Of a stretch of DNA of 38,606 nucleotides, positions 24,052 to 32,578 are shown in pieces (the first letter of the stretch is position 1; each line of letters begins with the position of its first letter). The notes under the pieces are model-generated. The model worked only from the letters and a program-made list of their open reading frames with translations. It searched no databases and was not told the DNA's origin. The stretch covers positions 1 through 38,606 of the forward strand of contig JAFUZM010000331.1 of assembly GCA_017476605.1 (NCBI GenBank). Direction: 5' to 3'. The stretch comes from Clostridia bacterium (GTDB lineage Bacteria > Bacillota > Clostridia > Christensenellales > Aristaeellaceae). The position numbers were made by a program, and so were the translations under genes.

Positions 24052-27000
24052 ATGGAGATTGGAAAAGCGGTTCATTACAGGCGCGGGAACACCCGTGACA
24101 ACTCGGCCATATGTTATATCAGCTGTCTTTCCAATGGACAAATGGTCAAATGGGGCAGGGAAAACATCGCTGCAGGAAGCGAACTGCTCAAGCTTTTCCC
24201 CGATGTCAACGGGCTGGTCGTTGCCTTTGACCTTGTGAACCTGGTTGGTTCAATGTCTGGCGCGAAAAATGTTCGACTGCTCAAAGAGGTCGATACCGAT
24301 ACGCTTATGGAACAGCTGAGCCCGGCCAGCAGGCGTTCACCGCTGGTGCAGCGCTTTTTGATGGACCGGACGCCATCCATACGGAAGTTTGATAAGATCT
24401 CGGACTGTTATCCGTATCTCATGGATCAACAGGTCTATCAGCAGTTTTTAAAACTGGCAGAGGATGGACAGCCCTTTGCAAGGAGCATGACAAAATGGAT
24501 TGAGGGTGCAGTAAAGCCTCAGCTTCCGGACAGCTTTTGGCAGGATATTGACTGGGCAAAGCAGCCTGTACAGGATGTCCGGGAGCTTGCGGTTGCGGCA
24601 GCGAAAAAGAACCTCGACATAACGTTTCTCTGCGTCCATTATCCTGACATCTGGCATGATCCGAAGTTCCTGAATGGCATTCCATACAGTACCTTTGAGG
24701 CGATGTTTTATGACCCGGAGTTTTCATTTTCACAAAAGGAATATGAATTTATCGCGTTAAATGCAGAATCGTTTGAGAAGGAGCAGCTTGTCACAAACAA
24801 TGTCCCGATGGAATGGCTGGTTGCGACTCCCGAGCTGTGCGAAAATCGTGGACTTCCCTGGATTTTTGATACACTTAAGGAAGAGATTGACTGGATAAAG
24901 ACCGATGAGGCGGAGGCGGCATCAATTCGCCCGTTTCTGTTAAATCTGCAGAAGTCGGGAATTCGTCGAATCGTTGATAAGATTGTGAGCCTGGCTGAGA
25001 GAAACTGGGTAAATGACAAGTCTCCTCTCTGGTCATGCTTTACTGAGGAAGTACAAAAGCGCATTGCCGCGGATTATGAACGGATGGGGTTCTCGACGGA
25101 GTCGAATTACAGGGAAGATCCGCGGCTTACGGAGTTCCTAGACAGCCCGTCCGGCGGCAATCTGCACCGAACCTTCAGCTTGCAGCAAAAGACAGCCATC
25201 CAGGCGATTCAGGGGGTGAACCTTCTGTTTGCTGTGCCTGGCAGTGGAAAGACCACCGTGCTTCTGACGCGAGCCGGGTATATGACCAGGATGCTGTCCA
25301 TTCCACCAGAAACCCATCTCATCATGACCTTTAACACGGCAGCAGCGAATGACATGAAAAAAAGGTATCACCAGATGTTCCCGGAGGAACAGGTGACTCC
25401 TGATTTCAGAACCATCCATTCCTTTTGTTATGCGGTCGTTGCTGCACTGGAGAAAAAGGGTCAGCGGTTTCCTATTTTGCTCAAAAGCCCGGAGGAGGAA
25501 AAGGAGGAAGGAAGGCAGAAGCGGCATATCCGTGAGGTGGCAAGCGCCATCCTGAAACAGCCGACGCCGGAGAAAATTGAACAGCTGTATCACGGTGTCC
25601 GGCAGCTGCGGAGCAAGCGGATGCGGATCGAAATGGCTGCGCGGATTCTGATTGAGCCTGGACTTACGCTTGCGGATGCTTTCGGGCAGTGGGAAAAGCG
25701 GGATATTTCGCAAAAAAACCTCATCCGAAATATCCTGGGCAAGATGCCATACGATGAGGAAGGGAACATTGATGTCGAAACTGTTCAGATGATGATTGGA
25801 TATATTAAGAATCGAATGCTCAAGGATGAAGATGTCCTTTCGCTTTCCTATCCGAGCATAAGTGGCCGAGAGTATCCGATTTGGCCAATCTTTAATCAGT
25901 ATCAAAAGCATCTTGAAACGTACAACCTCATGGATTTTGATGACATGCTTGCAAGGGCATATCAGGGGCTTTTGAAATATCCGGATGTGCTTGAGATGTT
26001 TCAGAACCGGTATCCCTATGTCAGTGTGGATGAGACGCAGGACACATCGCTTCTGCAGCATGAAATCATCCATGTCCTCACCAGCCGCCATGGGAATCTG
26101 TTTATGGTTGGCGATGACGACCAGAGCATCTATGCCTTCCGTGGCGCGGATCCGAAAGAAATGGTGGAATTCAGAAATCGCTATCCCACTGGCCGACAGC
26201 TGCTCATGCTGATGAACTATCGTAGCGATGAGCGGATTGTCAGGGTGGCAGATGCGTTCATCTCCGGAAACCGGAACCGCGTTGCAAAACGCCTTGAGGC
26301 AAACAGCAAAAAGCAGGGCTCGGTTTCCCTGCTCCTCTCTCCGGATATGAAGCGGCAGTATGAGTACATTGTAGAGTGTGCAGGGAAGGTTGCGGGCGAT
26401 CGAAATGGCGGAGACCTTGCGGTTCTGTTCCGGTGGAATCTGTCCGCATTACCGGTGATGGCGGCCCTCTATCTTAATGACGTTCCGTTTGTCTGCAGCA
26501 AGGAGCAGGAGAGTATCCGGGCGGTTTTTGCAAAGCAGGAGATCAAGAGAATCATCAACCTGATACGCTCTCTCAATGATCCCACAAATTTTGAGGCGTT
26601 TAAGGATTCCTGGTTTCTCTGGCTCAGAAATGTCCTGCAAAAGAAGGATCTTCCGGAGCTCGAACGGTTCTACACATCGGGTTCGTTTTCCTCGGTGGCA
26701 GAGGCGGCGATCTCCTTCCTCAAAGATCGGGGAAATGAGATTAAGCCGGCGAAGGAGGCTTTGGAGAAACTTTTAAAAATCCGGAAAATGTCTGCACTTG
26801 ATGCCATTGCCTTCATGTTGAATCAGAAGGAATATGGCCTGCTCACCGAGGAGGGAACGGACAGCATCAACAAGTGGATGCGTATCTACGCCATCATGAG
26901 CGTCGCCGAGATGTGTGGCGATCAGGATATCTTCCTTTCCTTCATAGACAGCATGCAGAAAGAGAAATGGCATGCATTCAACTCGCGAGTCCGGCTTTCG

Positions 27001-28227
27001 ACCATGCACAGTGCGAAAGGTGCGGAATTTGATCACGTGATCATCGTGGATGCGCTTGATGAGGTTACTCCGGGTCAGGATGAGCAGCATCCGCTGGATG
27101 AGGAAGAGGAGCGGCGTCTTTTCTATGTCGCCATGACAAGAGCGCGCCATGTCCTTGACATCATTTATGTGGACCTCATCCATGATCGCCCGCATGCACC
27201 GACGCGCTTCATTGCTGAAATTTTAAAGCATCCGGAATGGATCGAAACAAGAAGCCTTGGGCCGGTATCAAAAAGCCGGTGTGTTCTCTGTGAAAAGCCG
27301 ATTCTGGCCACCAGGGCAAACATATATGCCATCTACGAAAAAGCAGAGAAAAAGGAAAAGGTACGCTGGAACGAAAAGACAGCGACGTATCCGAGCTATA
27401 ATAAGGCACTGCTTTATCTGCACCGATCGTATGCAGACCAGAAAAAGCATATCCTCCTCCTTCCGGCGCATCTTCCTGCTGAGCTCAGCCAGCGGCTTCT
27501 GGCGATCACTGAGATTGAGGAGCTGGATGATACGTGGGTGGACATTCTGCGTCAGTTCCCGCTTGATATGTATAAAATCTGGGCACCGCTTACGGATCTG
27601 ATGAAAAACGATGCTCTTCCGGCCCCAAGTAAAGTGCGCGTTCTTGTACTCAATGCCGGAATCGGAGCGGTGTCCGGTGGAATCTGTCAGTTTTACTCCG
27701 AACTCGCCGGAGGGACGCCGAAAATGAACTTTTCTCTCGGACTCCATGCGATGATCAATATGGAAGCAGAGGAAATGGCTTATTCGGAAATTCACGACCT
27801 CCATTCGTACAAACAGGACAACTTTCTTCTTTTTGAGCATGAGCTGCATGATCTGTCTGATGCGGCGAGGGGAAAAGTGGTTTCCTCCGGAGATTATGAT
27901 CTCATTGTCCTGGACGGAGGAAATCTTACGCCGGAGGAAATGAAAGAGCTGTATCCGATTCGCTTTATCATCAACAACCTCCGGAATTACGGCTTCTATG
28001 TGGTCCTGTCCGGTGGCGGGAAAGAGACGCTGCAGAAAATCCTTCGGCAGACGATTGATATCGGTCAGACCAGCCTCTTTTTGGAATATCAGTCGGGAAA
28101 ACGGGCAAAGGTGGATCCGGGCGAGATTTCCGTCATGAAGCAGATGGAAAAAAGCGGATTCCTGCCGGAGCTTCCACCGCCCATGAACTATGGATACAGC
28201 ATCTTTCAAAAACGCAATCTCAAGTAA
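24052..28227 (+). CDS. large UvrD-like helicase with unknown N-terminal and Rossmann/methyltransferase-like C-terminal domains
   Basis: This is a 1391-residue protein. Residues about 375-1055 are a complete superfamily 1A (UvrD/PcrA-type) helicase: Q-motif TFSLQQKTAI, Walker A AVPGSGKTT (K400), motif Ia MTFNTAAANDMKKR, TIHSF, Walker B VDETQD (D660/E661), GDDDQSIYAFRG (687-698), MHSAKGAEFD (985-994) and FYVAMTRAR (1024-1032). The first 375 residues match nothing I recognise; the visible part is mainly helical. After the helicase comes a CVLC pair (C1077/C1080), then about 190 residues with VRVLVLNAGIG (from 1195), YDLIVLDGG (from 1282), a GFYVVLSGGG strand and a final NYGYSIFQKRN, the order of strands expected of a Rossmann methyltransferase with a degenerate SAM loop. 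ATG 24052 follows GGAGG by five bases. The MATE gene begins three bases after the stop. Confidence 0.88.
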   Translation: MEIGKAVHYRRGNTRDNSAICYISCLSNGQMVKWGRENIAAGSELLKLFPDVNGLVVAFDLVNLVGSMSGAKNVRLLKEVDTDTLMEQLSPASRRSPLVQRFLMDRTPSIRKFDKISDCYPYLMDQQVYQQFLKLAEDGQPFARSMTKWIEGAVKPQLPDSFWQDIDWAKQPVQDVRELAVAAAKKNLDITFLCVHYPDIWHDPKFLNGIPYSTFEAMFYDPEFSFSQKEYEFIALNAESFEKEQLVTNNVPMEWLVATPELCENRGLPWIFDTLKEEIDWIKTDEAEAASIRPFLLNLQKSGIRRIVDKIVSLAERNWVNDKSPLWSCFTEEVQKRIAADYERMGFSTESNYREDPRLTEFLDSPSGGNLHRTFSLQQKTAIQAIQGVNLLFAVPGSGKTTVLLTRAGYMTRMLSIPPETHLIMTFNTAAANDMKKRYHQMFPEEQVTPDFRTIHSFCYAVVAALEKKGQRFPILLKSPEEEKEEGRQKRHIREVASAILKQPTPEKIEQLYHGVRQLRSKRMRIEMAARILIEPGLTLADAFGQWEKRDISQKNLIRNILGKMPYDEEGNIDVETVQMMIGYIKNRMLKDEDVLSLSYPSISGREYPIWPIFNQYQKHLETYNLMDFDDMLARAYQGLLKYPDVLEMFQNRYPYVSVDETQDTSLLQHEIIHVLTSRHGNLFMVGDDDQSIYAFRGADPKEMVEFRNRYPTGRQLLMLMNYRSDERIVRVADAFISGNRNRVAKRLEANSKKQGSVSLLLSPDMKRQYEYIVECAGKVAGDRNGGDLAVLFRWNLSALPVMAALYLNDVPFVCSKEQESIRAVFAKQEIKRIINLIRSLNDPTNFEAFKDSWFLWLRNVLQKKDLPELERFYTSGSFSSVAEAAISFLKDRGNEIKPAKEALEKLLKIRKMSALDAIAFMLNQKEYGLLTEEGTDSINKWMRIYAIMSVAEMCGDQDIFLSFIDSMQKEKWHAFNSRVRLSTMHSAKGAEFDHVIIVDALDEVTPGQDEQHPLDEEEERRLFYVAMTRARHVLDIIYVDLIHDRPHAPTRFIAEILKHPEWIETRSLGPVSKSRCVLCEKPILATRANIYAIYEKAEKKEKVRWNEKTATYPSYNKALLYLHRSYADQKKHILLLPAHLPAELSQRLLAITEIEELDDTWVDILRQFPLDMYKIWAPLTDLMKNDALPAPSKVRVLVLNAGIGAVSGGICQFYSELAGGTPKMNFSLGLHAMINMEAEEMAYSEIHDLHSYKQDNFLLFEHELHDLSDAARGKVVSSGDYDLIVLDGGNLTPEEMKELYPIRFIINNLRNYGFYVVLSGGGKETLQKILRQTIDIGQTSLFLEYQSGKRAKVDPGEISVMKQMEKSGFLPELPPPMNYGYSIFQKRNLK

Positions 28228-28230
28228 GGA

Positions 28231-29604
28231 ATGAACAAGATCACGATGAATGTAGAGATCAATCGACACGATTTTTATGCGAGACTCATGAAACTGGCGT
28301 TTCCCATCATGGTTCAGAGCCTGATGCTCGCCGCCGTCGCTGCAGGGGATGCCCTGATGCTTGGACGAATTGCCCAAAGCGAGATGACGGCGGTCTCTCT
28401 GGCCTCTCAGATTCAGTTTGTCCAGAACATGTTCCTCATGGCCATTACCGGAGCCGGTGCGATTCTTGGCGCACAGTACTGGGGCAAAAATGACAGGCGG
28501 ACACTGCAGAATCTGTTTCATCTCATGCTGCGTTTCAGCTTTCTGGTATCGTTTCTGTTCTTTGCTGCCTGTGAGATGATCCCGCAGCTGCTGATGCGCA
28601 TCTTCACCCATGAGGAAGAGCTCATCCGGATCGGAAGCAGCTATCTCAGAATTGCCGGCTGGTCGTATCTTCTGACGGGCATTTCGCAGAGCTATCTGGC
28701 GGTAATGAAAGTGAGCGATCATGTCACGCCCAGTGCGGCGATCAGCTCAAGTGCAGTGGTCCTCAATATCCTGCTCAATGCGGTGTTCATTTTCGGCCTG
28801 ATCGGGCACCCAATGCAGGCAAGAGGCGCAGCACTGGCAACCACCATCGCCAGGATCATTGAACTGGCGCTCTGCATCGGAATCTCAAGGAAAGAGTCCT
28901 ATATCCGCCCGGATCTGGGACGCCTGTTTAAAGGTGAGCGGGGACTTGGCAGGGACTTTGCCCGGCAGTGCCTGCCGCTGCTTGGGGGAAGCCTCTTCTG
29001 GGGTGTTGGCTTTACCAGCTACACGGCCATCATGGGGCATATGGGCGCAGATGCGGCAGCAGCCAATTCCGTTTCTGCCGTCATCCGTGACCTCATCTGC
29101 TGCATGTGCAACGGAATCGGAAGTGCCGCCGGCATCATGGTGGGAAATGCTCTGGGCGCCGGGCGCCTTGAACTGGGGAAGGAATACGGCATTCGCCTCA
29201 GAAACCTTTCCTTTGTGATCGGGTTTGCGTCCATGCTGTTTGTTCTTGCACTGACGCCGCTGGCACTGAATATGGTGAAGCTGACGGAAACGGCCAGCCA
29301 GTACCTGAAGGGCATGATGATCATCATGTCGGTGTACATGATCGGGCGCTGCGTCAATACGGTGACGATCAACGGTGTTCTGGATGGCGGAGGAGATACG
29401 GTCTTTGACATGTACAGCCTTGCTGTCAGCATGTGGATGATTGCAATTCCTCTGGCCCTGCTGGGAGCATTTGTCTTTCATTGGCCAGTCCTGGTTGTCT
29501 ATTCATGTACATGCCTGGATGAGGTGGGAAAGATTCCCTGGGTAATGATTCGGTTCCGGAAATACAAATGGGTGCAGGATCTGACACGAAAAGAACCCGC
29601 CTGA
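28231..29604 (+). CDS. MATE-family efflux transporter
   Basis: This 457-residue membrane protein has 12 predicted segments in two MatE halves (about 15-220 and 240-440). Typical features are the N-terminal LAFPIMVQSLM, GAGAILGAQYWGKND in the first half and GIGSAAGIMVGNALGAG in the second. It would export cationic compounds or drugs in exchange for Na+ or H+. ATG 28231 is only three bases after the helicase stop, directly behind AAGGA, so translation probably relies on coupling; ATG 28246 is an alternative. A hairpin overlapping the last codons ends the operon. Confidence 0.93.
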   Translation: MNKITMNVEINRHDFYARLMKLAFPIMVQSLMLAAVAAGDALMLGRIAQSEMTAVSLASQIQFVQNMFLMAITGAGAILGAQYWGKNDRRTLQNLFHLMLRFSFLVSFLFFAACEMIPQLLMRIFTHEEELIRIGSSYLRIAGWSYLLTGISQSYLAVMKVSDHVTPSAAISSSAVVLNILLNAVFIFGLIGHPMQARGAALATTIARIIELALCIGISRKESYIRPDLGRLFKGERGLGRDFARQCLPLLGGSLFWGVGFTSYTAIMGHMGADAAAANSVSAVIRDLICCMCNGIGSAAGIMVGNALGAGRLELGKEYGIRLRNLSFVIGFASMLFVLALTPLALNMVKLTETASQYLKGMMIIMSVYMIGRCVNTVTINGVLDGGGDTVFDMYSLAVSMWMIAIPLALLGAFVFHWPVLVVYSCTCLDEVGKIPWVMIRFRKYKWVQDLTRKEPA

Positions 29605-29622
29605 ACATTGCTCAGGCGGGTT
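29594..29622. terminator. shared terminator hairpin between convergent genes
   Basis: AACCCGCCTGA (29594-29604) pairs exactly with TCAGGCGGGTT (29612-29622). The left arm is the end of the MATE coding sequence, including its stop, and the right arm touches the stop of the minus-strand gene. T-runs are short (TTCTTTT on the minus strand), so it is stronger as a stem than as a canonical terminator. Confidence 0.65.
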
Positions 29623-29806
29623 AAGAAAAAAACGAACCTCTCGATCCATCGTCATCACGATGTCGGGAGATTCGTTTGCGGTTATACACCTTTTTGTTAT
29701 CTATGACTTTGGATACCGGGGAAAACTCCCAGGTGGTACGGCGGCTTTTTGCCAGCTCCTGCCGTTGCTTTTTGCTCATCTTTTCCTTCGGGATAAACTT
29801 TGCCAT
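29621..29806 (-). CDS. conserved small basic protein
   Basis: This 61-residue, strongly basic protein starts MAKFIPKEKMSKKQRQELA and has a WEFSPVSKVIDNKKVYNRKR core. I recognise this as a conserved hypothetical protein found across many Clostridia, but no function is known to me; the composition suggests RNA or ribosome contact. ATG 29806 lies behind an AAGGATG site and is preceded by a promoter at 29852-29879. The longer open frame to 29902 is rejected because it has no ribosome site and would begin upstream of the promoter. Confidence 0.8.
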   Translation of the reverse strand: MAKFIPKEKMSKKQRQELAKSRRTTWEFSPVSKVIDNKKVYNRKRISRHRDDDGSRGSFFS

Positions 29807-29851
29807 ATGATCACATCCTTTCGATGGCAATGCACATCTGGAGACAAAAGC

Positions 29852-29879
29852 ATTATACCATAACCATCCGGCAAGGCAA
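29852..29879 (-). promoter_or_regulatory. promoter of the small basic protein gene
   Basis: On the minus strand TTGCCT (29874-29879) is 16 bp from a perfect TATAAT (29852-29857), giving a leader of about 40 bases. Confidence 0.55.
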
Positions 29880-29949
29880 GAGTAATTTTCAAAATTCCGC
29901 AAGATTCAGATGGAACTCCATCTCTGAAAACAGAATGAGGGGTAAGTAA

Positions 29950-30435
29950 ATGGGACACATTGTGGCCGCAGTGCCTGAGGATCGTCAGGCGATTTTGGCG
30001 CTTTATAAAACCCAGCTCGGACGGCCGTTCTGTCCATGGACAGAACAGTATCCGACAGAGGAAAACATCACGGATGATCTCGAACGGGATGCTTTGTTTG
30101 TGATGAAAAATGATGCAGGGGAAATCATTGCGGCGATTTCCGTAGACGATGATCCTGATGTGGATGCATTGCCACAATGGCATGCGGAGTGCACACCGGG
30201 CGGTGAGCTTGCGAGACTGGCTGTGATGCCCGAAATGCAGAACCAGGGAATCGCAAAACAGATGATCCTTTTCATGAAGGATGTCCTCAGCGAGCGGGGC
30301 TATAAGGGAGTGCACTTTCTTGTGAACAGTCAGAACACAAAAGCGCTGCGCAGCTATGCGCCTCTTGGCTTTCAAATTGTCGGGGAGTGCGATATGTACG
30401 ATCAGCATTTTCTCATGTATGAGACCGGTCTATAA
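29950..30435 (+). CDS. GNAT-family N-acetyltransferase
   Basis: This 161-residue protein has the GNAT fold. The acetyl-CoA binding motif is GELARLAVMPEMQNQGIAKQMI (about residues 87-108, with the Q-x-x-G-x-A pyrophosphate loop), followed by FLVNSQNTKALRSYAPLGFQIVGE, the usual N-x-x-A-x-x-x-Y-x-x-x-G-F element. The start ATG at 29950 follows GAGGGG. The substrate is unknown. It is followed after 31 bases by a MutT-like Nudix gene, so it may head a small operon. Confidence 0.9.
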   Translation: MGHIVAAVPEDRQAILALYKTQLGRPFCPWTEQYPTEENITDDLERDALFVMKNDAGEIIAAISVDDDPDVDALPQWHAECTPGGELARLAVMPEMQNQGIAKQMILFMKDVLSERGYKGVHFLVNSQNTKALRSYAPLGFQIVGECDMYDQHFLMYETGL

Positions 30436-30466
30436 TGTCGCAGCATCTGGAAAGAGGATATAGGCA

Positions 30467-30868
30467 GTGAAAACAGTAAACGTGGTCGCGGCGGTCATTC
30501 GGGATGGACAGCGCGTATTTGCCACCCAGAGGGGATACGGTCCATACAAGGATGGATGGGAATTTCCCGGAGGAAAGATTGAACCCGGGGAGAGCCCGGA
30601 GGCGGCCCTTGTGCGCGAGATCCGGGAAGAACTGGATACAGGAATTCGGGTAGAAGAGGAAATTGCAAAGATCGAATATGATTACGAGGAATTCCATCTC
30701 AGCATGCGATGCTTCTTTGCATCCATTGAGGAGGGAACCCTCACTCTGAGAGAGCATGAGGCAGCAAAATGGCTGTGCACTTCTGAACTTGACACCGTTT
30801 CCTGGCTTCCGGCGGATGCCGAGTTGATTGAAATACTGAAAAAGCGATTCCTTTCGGAGCAGGACTAA
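30467..30868 (+). CDS. MutT-like Nudix hydrolase
   Basis: This 133-residue protein is the size of MutT/8-oxo-dGTP diphosphatases. The Nudix box runs from G36 (GKIEPGESPEAALVREIREEL) with E42, R50, E51, E54 and E55 in place; the usual glycine after EEx is D57. The preceding WEFPGGK is typical of MutT-type members that clean oxidised nucleotides, though (deoxy)cytidine-type substrates are also possible. The start is GTG at 30467, behind AGAGGAT. The stop is separated from the next start by a single base. Confidence 0.9.
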   Translation: MKTVNVVAAVIRDGQRVFATQRGYGPYKDGWEFPGGKIEPGESPEAALVREIREELDTGIRVEEEIAKIEYDYEEFHLSMRCFFASIEEGTLTLREHEAAKWLCTSELDTVSWLPADAELIEILKKRFLSEQD

Positions 30869-30869
30869 A

Positions 30870-31634
30870 ATGTCGGATACGATCTTGTTAGCCTTGCTTT
30901 GCCTGTATCTGATGGTTGTGACCCTTTGGCGAATGCAGGGAACCGTTCAAAAGGTGCAGTGTGTCAAAGCCTTCCTTTGCAAGCTTGGCATGATCTTTCT
31001 GATCGGACTGTTTACATGGGACCTTCGGCTCCATGTGCTTGACAGACTGCCGTTTCCGGCAGTTGCACGTGCCATGGTATGGGCACTTTGTCTGGGTATG
31101 GCGATACTCTGCATCCAAATACTGAGGCATCTATGGGAGACGCCAGATGCGGCCCCCGACTGTCTCGCCGTTCTTGGAGCCGCCCTTCGGGAGGGAAAAC
31201 CCGGCGGAGATCTTGTAAAGCGTGTACGTGGTGCATCCGTCTATGCAGCGCTTCATCCGGGGATTCGGATTTTTGTTTCCGGAGGGAACAGAAGTCAGGA
31301 GATATCGGAGGCGGAGGTGATGCGGGATCTCCTCCGAGAGGAGGGCTGGAAAGGCCCTGTGATTCTTGAATGTCAGTCGAGGAACACCGGGGAAAACATG
31401 CGGTTCCTGAGGAAATTGATCCCAGCGGATACGCCAATATGTATCGTGACCAGTGACTATCATATGGCAAGAGCCCTGTGGCTGGCAAAGAGGGCAGGGT
31501 TTCGTTTTGCCACGGGGCTTTCTGTCAGGTCCTCAGTCCTGCTTTTTCCCGCCAATCTTCTGTGGGAAATGGTTGGTTATGTGGATGAATGGACAAAGAA
31601 AACGCGAACCAAAGAAACTGTGTATCCCGTGTAG
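30870..31634 (+). CDS. YdcF/SanA-family membrane protein (DUF218)
   Basis: This 254-residue protein has three transmembrane segments in the first 80 residues and then a DUF218 domain (about 92-235) with the family features AVLGAALREGKPGGDLVKR, IFVSGG, the E-A-x-x-M helix, E-x-x-S-x-N-T-x-E-N and the IVTSDYHMARA motif. Members include SanA, ElyC and YdcF, linked to envelope integrity or unknown small-molecule binding. ATG 30870 begins one base after the Nudix stop, so the two genes are coupled. The next gene begins 71 bases on. Confidence 0.88.
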   Translation: MSDTILLALLCLYLMVVTLWRMQGTVQKVQCVKAFLCKLGMIFLIGLFTWDLRLHVLDRLPFPAVARAMVWALCLGMAILCIQILRHLWETPDAAPDCLAVLGAALREGKPGGDLVKRVRGASVYAALHPGIRIFVSGGNRSQEISEAEVMRDLLREEGWKGPVILECQSRNTGENMRFLRKLIPADTPICIVTSDYHMARALWLAKRAGFRFATGLSVRSSVLLFPANLLWEMVGYVDEWTKKTRTKETVYPV

Positions 31635-31705
31635 CGTTGCGTCACCGAACCAGGCACAATGACGAAGCAATAAAAGCAAATGTACCAGTAGAGGGAAAGG
31701 ATAGG

Positions 31706-32542
31706 ATGAAAATCTATGTAGCAGCGCCACTCTTTAACGAGGGCGAGCGGAGTTTCAATGAACGGATTGACAAGATTTTGAGAGAAGCAGGACATGAAAC
31801 GTTTCTGCCTCAGAGAGAAGGCGGCTGTGTTGCTGATCTGCCGGAGTTCATTGAGGGAATGCCCAAACGGAAGTATCTGTTTCAGCTGGATTGCGCCCAC
31901 ATGGACTGGTGTGACGCTGTGCTGTTTGTCTTTGATGGACGTGTACCGGATGAGGGCGCATGCTTTGAACTGGGCTACTGCTATGCGAAAGGGAAAAGAT
32001 GCATCGGCTATAAGACGGATGCGCGGTCCTTTATTGATGGCTTTGACAATGTCATGCTCCATGGTGCCCCGGAAACGGTACTGTACAGTGAGGAGCAGCT
32101 TCGGGAATACTTTGAAAAGCTCCGGGAGAATCCGGATGTTCGCTGGGAGAAATCCTGTGGAGCCGTCGTATACAGAAAGACGGACATGGGACGGCAGTAC
32201 CTGATTGAGCATATGGCGCTCGGACATGCATCCATACCGAAAGGACATATCGAAGGGCGGGAAACGGAGGCTGAAACCGCTGCCAGGGAGATATGGGAGG
32301 AAACAGGACTGAGGGTTTCCATTGATGAATCCTTCCGTCATGTGGTTCGCTATTCGCCGTTTGAGGGGATCATGAAGGATGTGATCTTCTTTGTGGCGGA
32401 GGCAGCTGAAGGGAACATGATCAATCAGGAAAGCGAAGTTTCCTCTCTTGAATGGATGGGAAAAGAGGAGGCACTGAGGACGCTTACCTACGATACGGAT
32501 AAGGAAACTCTGGAGCTTGCAGATCAGTTCCTGGACAGATAA
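31706..32542 (+). CDS. nucleoside 2-deoxyribosyltransferase-Nudix hydrolase fusion
   Basis: This 278-residue protein has two complete enzyme domains. Residues 1-125 are a nucleoside 2-deoxyribosyltransferase: YVAAPLF (4-10), the loop VPDEGACFELGY with the probable nucleophile E88, and DNVM with N115, matching the Glu98 and Asn123 positions of the Lactobacillus enzyme. Residues about 146-278 are a Nudix domain with a perfect box from G180 (E186, R194, E195, E198, E199, G201), preceded by SCGAVVYR and IPKGH, the pattern of diadenosine-tetraphosphatase-like Nudix proteins. ATG 31706 lies just after AAAGGA; the open frame upstream overlaps the previous gene. The terminator hairpin of the opposite strand begins at its stop codon. 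Confidence 0.9.
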   Translation: MKIYVAAPLFNEGERSFNERIDKILREAGHETFLPQREGGCVADLPEFIEGMPKRKYLFQLDCAHMDWCDAVLFVFDGRVPDEGACFELGYCYAKGKRCIGYKTDARSFIDGFDNVMLHGAPETVLYSEEQLREYFEKLRENPDVRWEKSCGAVVYRKTDMGRQYLIEHMALGHASIPKGHIEGRETEAETAAREIWEETGLRVSIDESFRHVVRYSPFEGIMKDVIFFVAEAAEGNMINQESEVSSLEWMGKEEALRTLTYDTDKETLELADQFLDR

Positions 32543-32571
32543 AAACCGCTTTTCCCAAACAGGAAAAGCGG
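32541..32571 (-). terminator. terminator of the GntR/ABC operon
   Basis: On the minus strand CCGCTTTTCC and GGAAAAGCGG (32546-32571) form a ten-pair stem followed by T5 (32541-32545). It abuts the stop codon of the convergent fusion gene and offers no T-run in the plus direction. Confidence 0.85.
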
Positions 32572-32578
32572 CAGTGCA

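Noticed and set aside
27268-28722. Open frame of 484 codons on the minus strand across the helicase end and MATE start
   Set aside because: It overlaps two well-supported genes on the opposite strand and has no family pattern.
24040-29604. Classical defence island around the helicase
   Set aside because: Neighbours are a GH3 glycosidase and a MATE exporter; no restriction, toxin, CBASS, retron or CRISPR genes are visible, so a defence role rests only on the unusual protein architecture.
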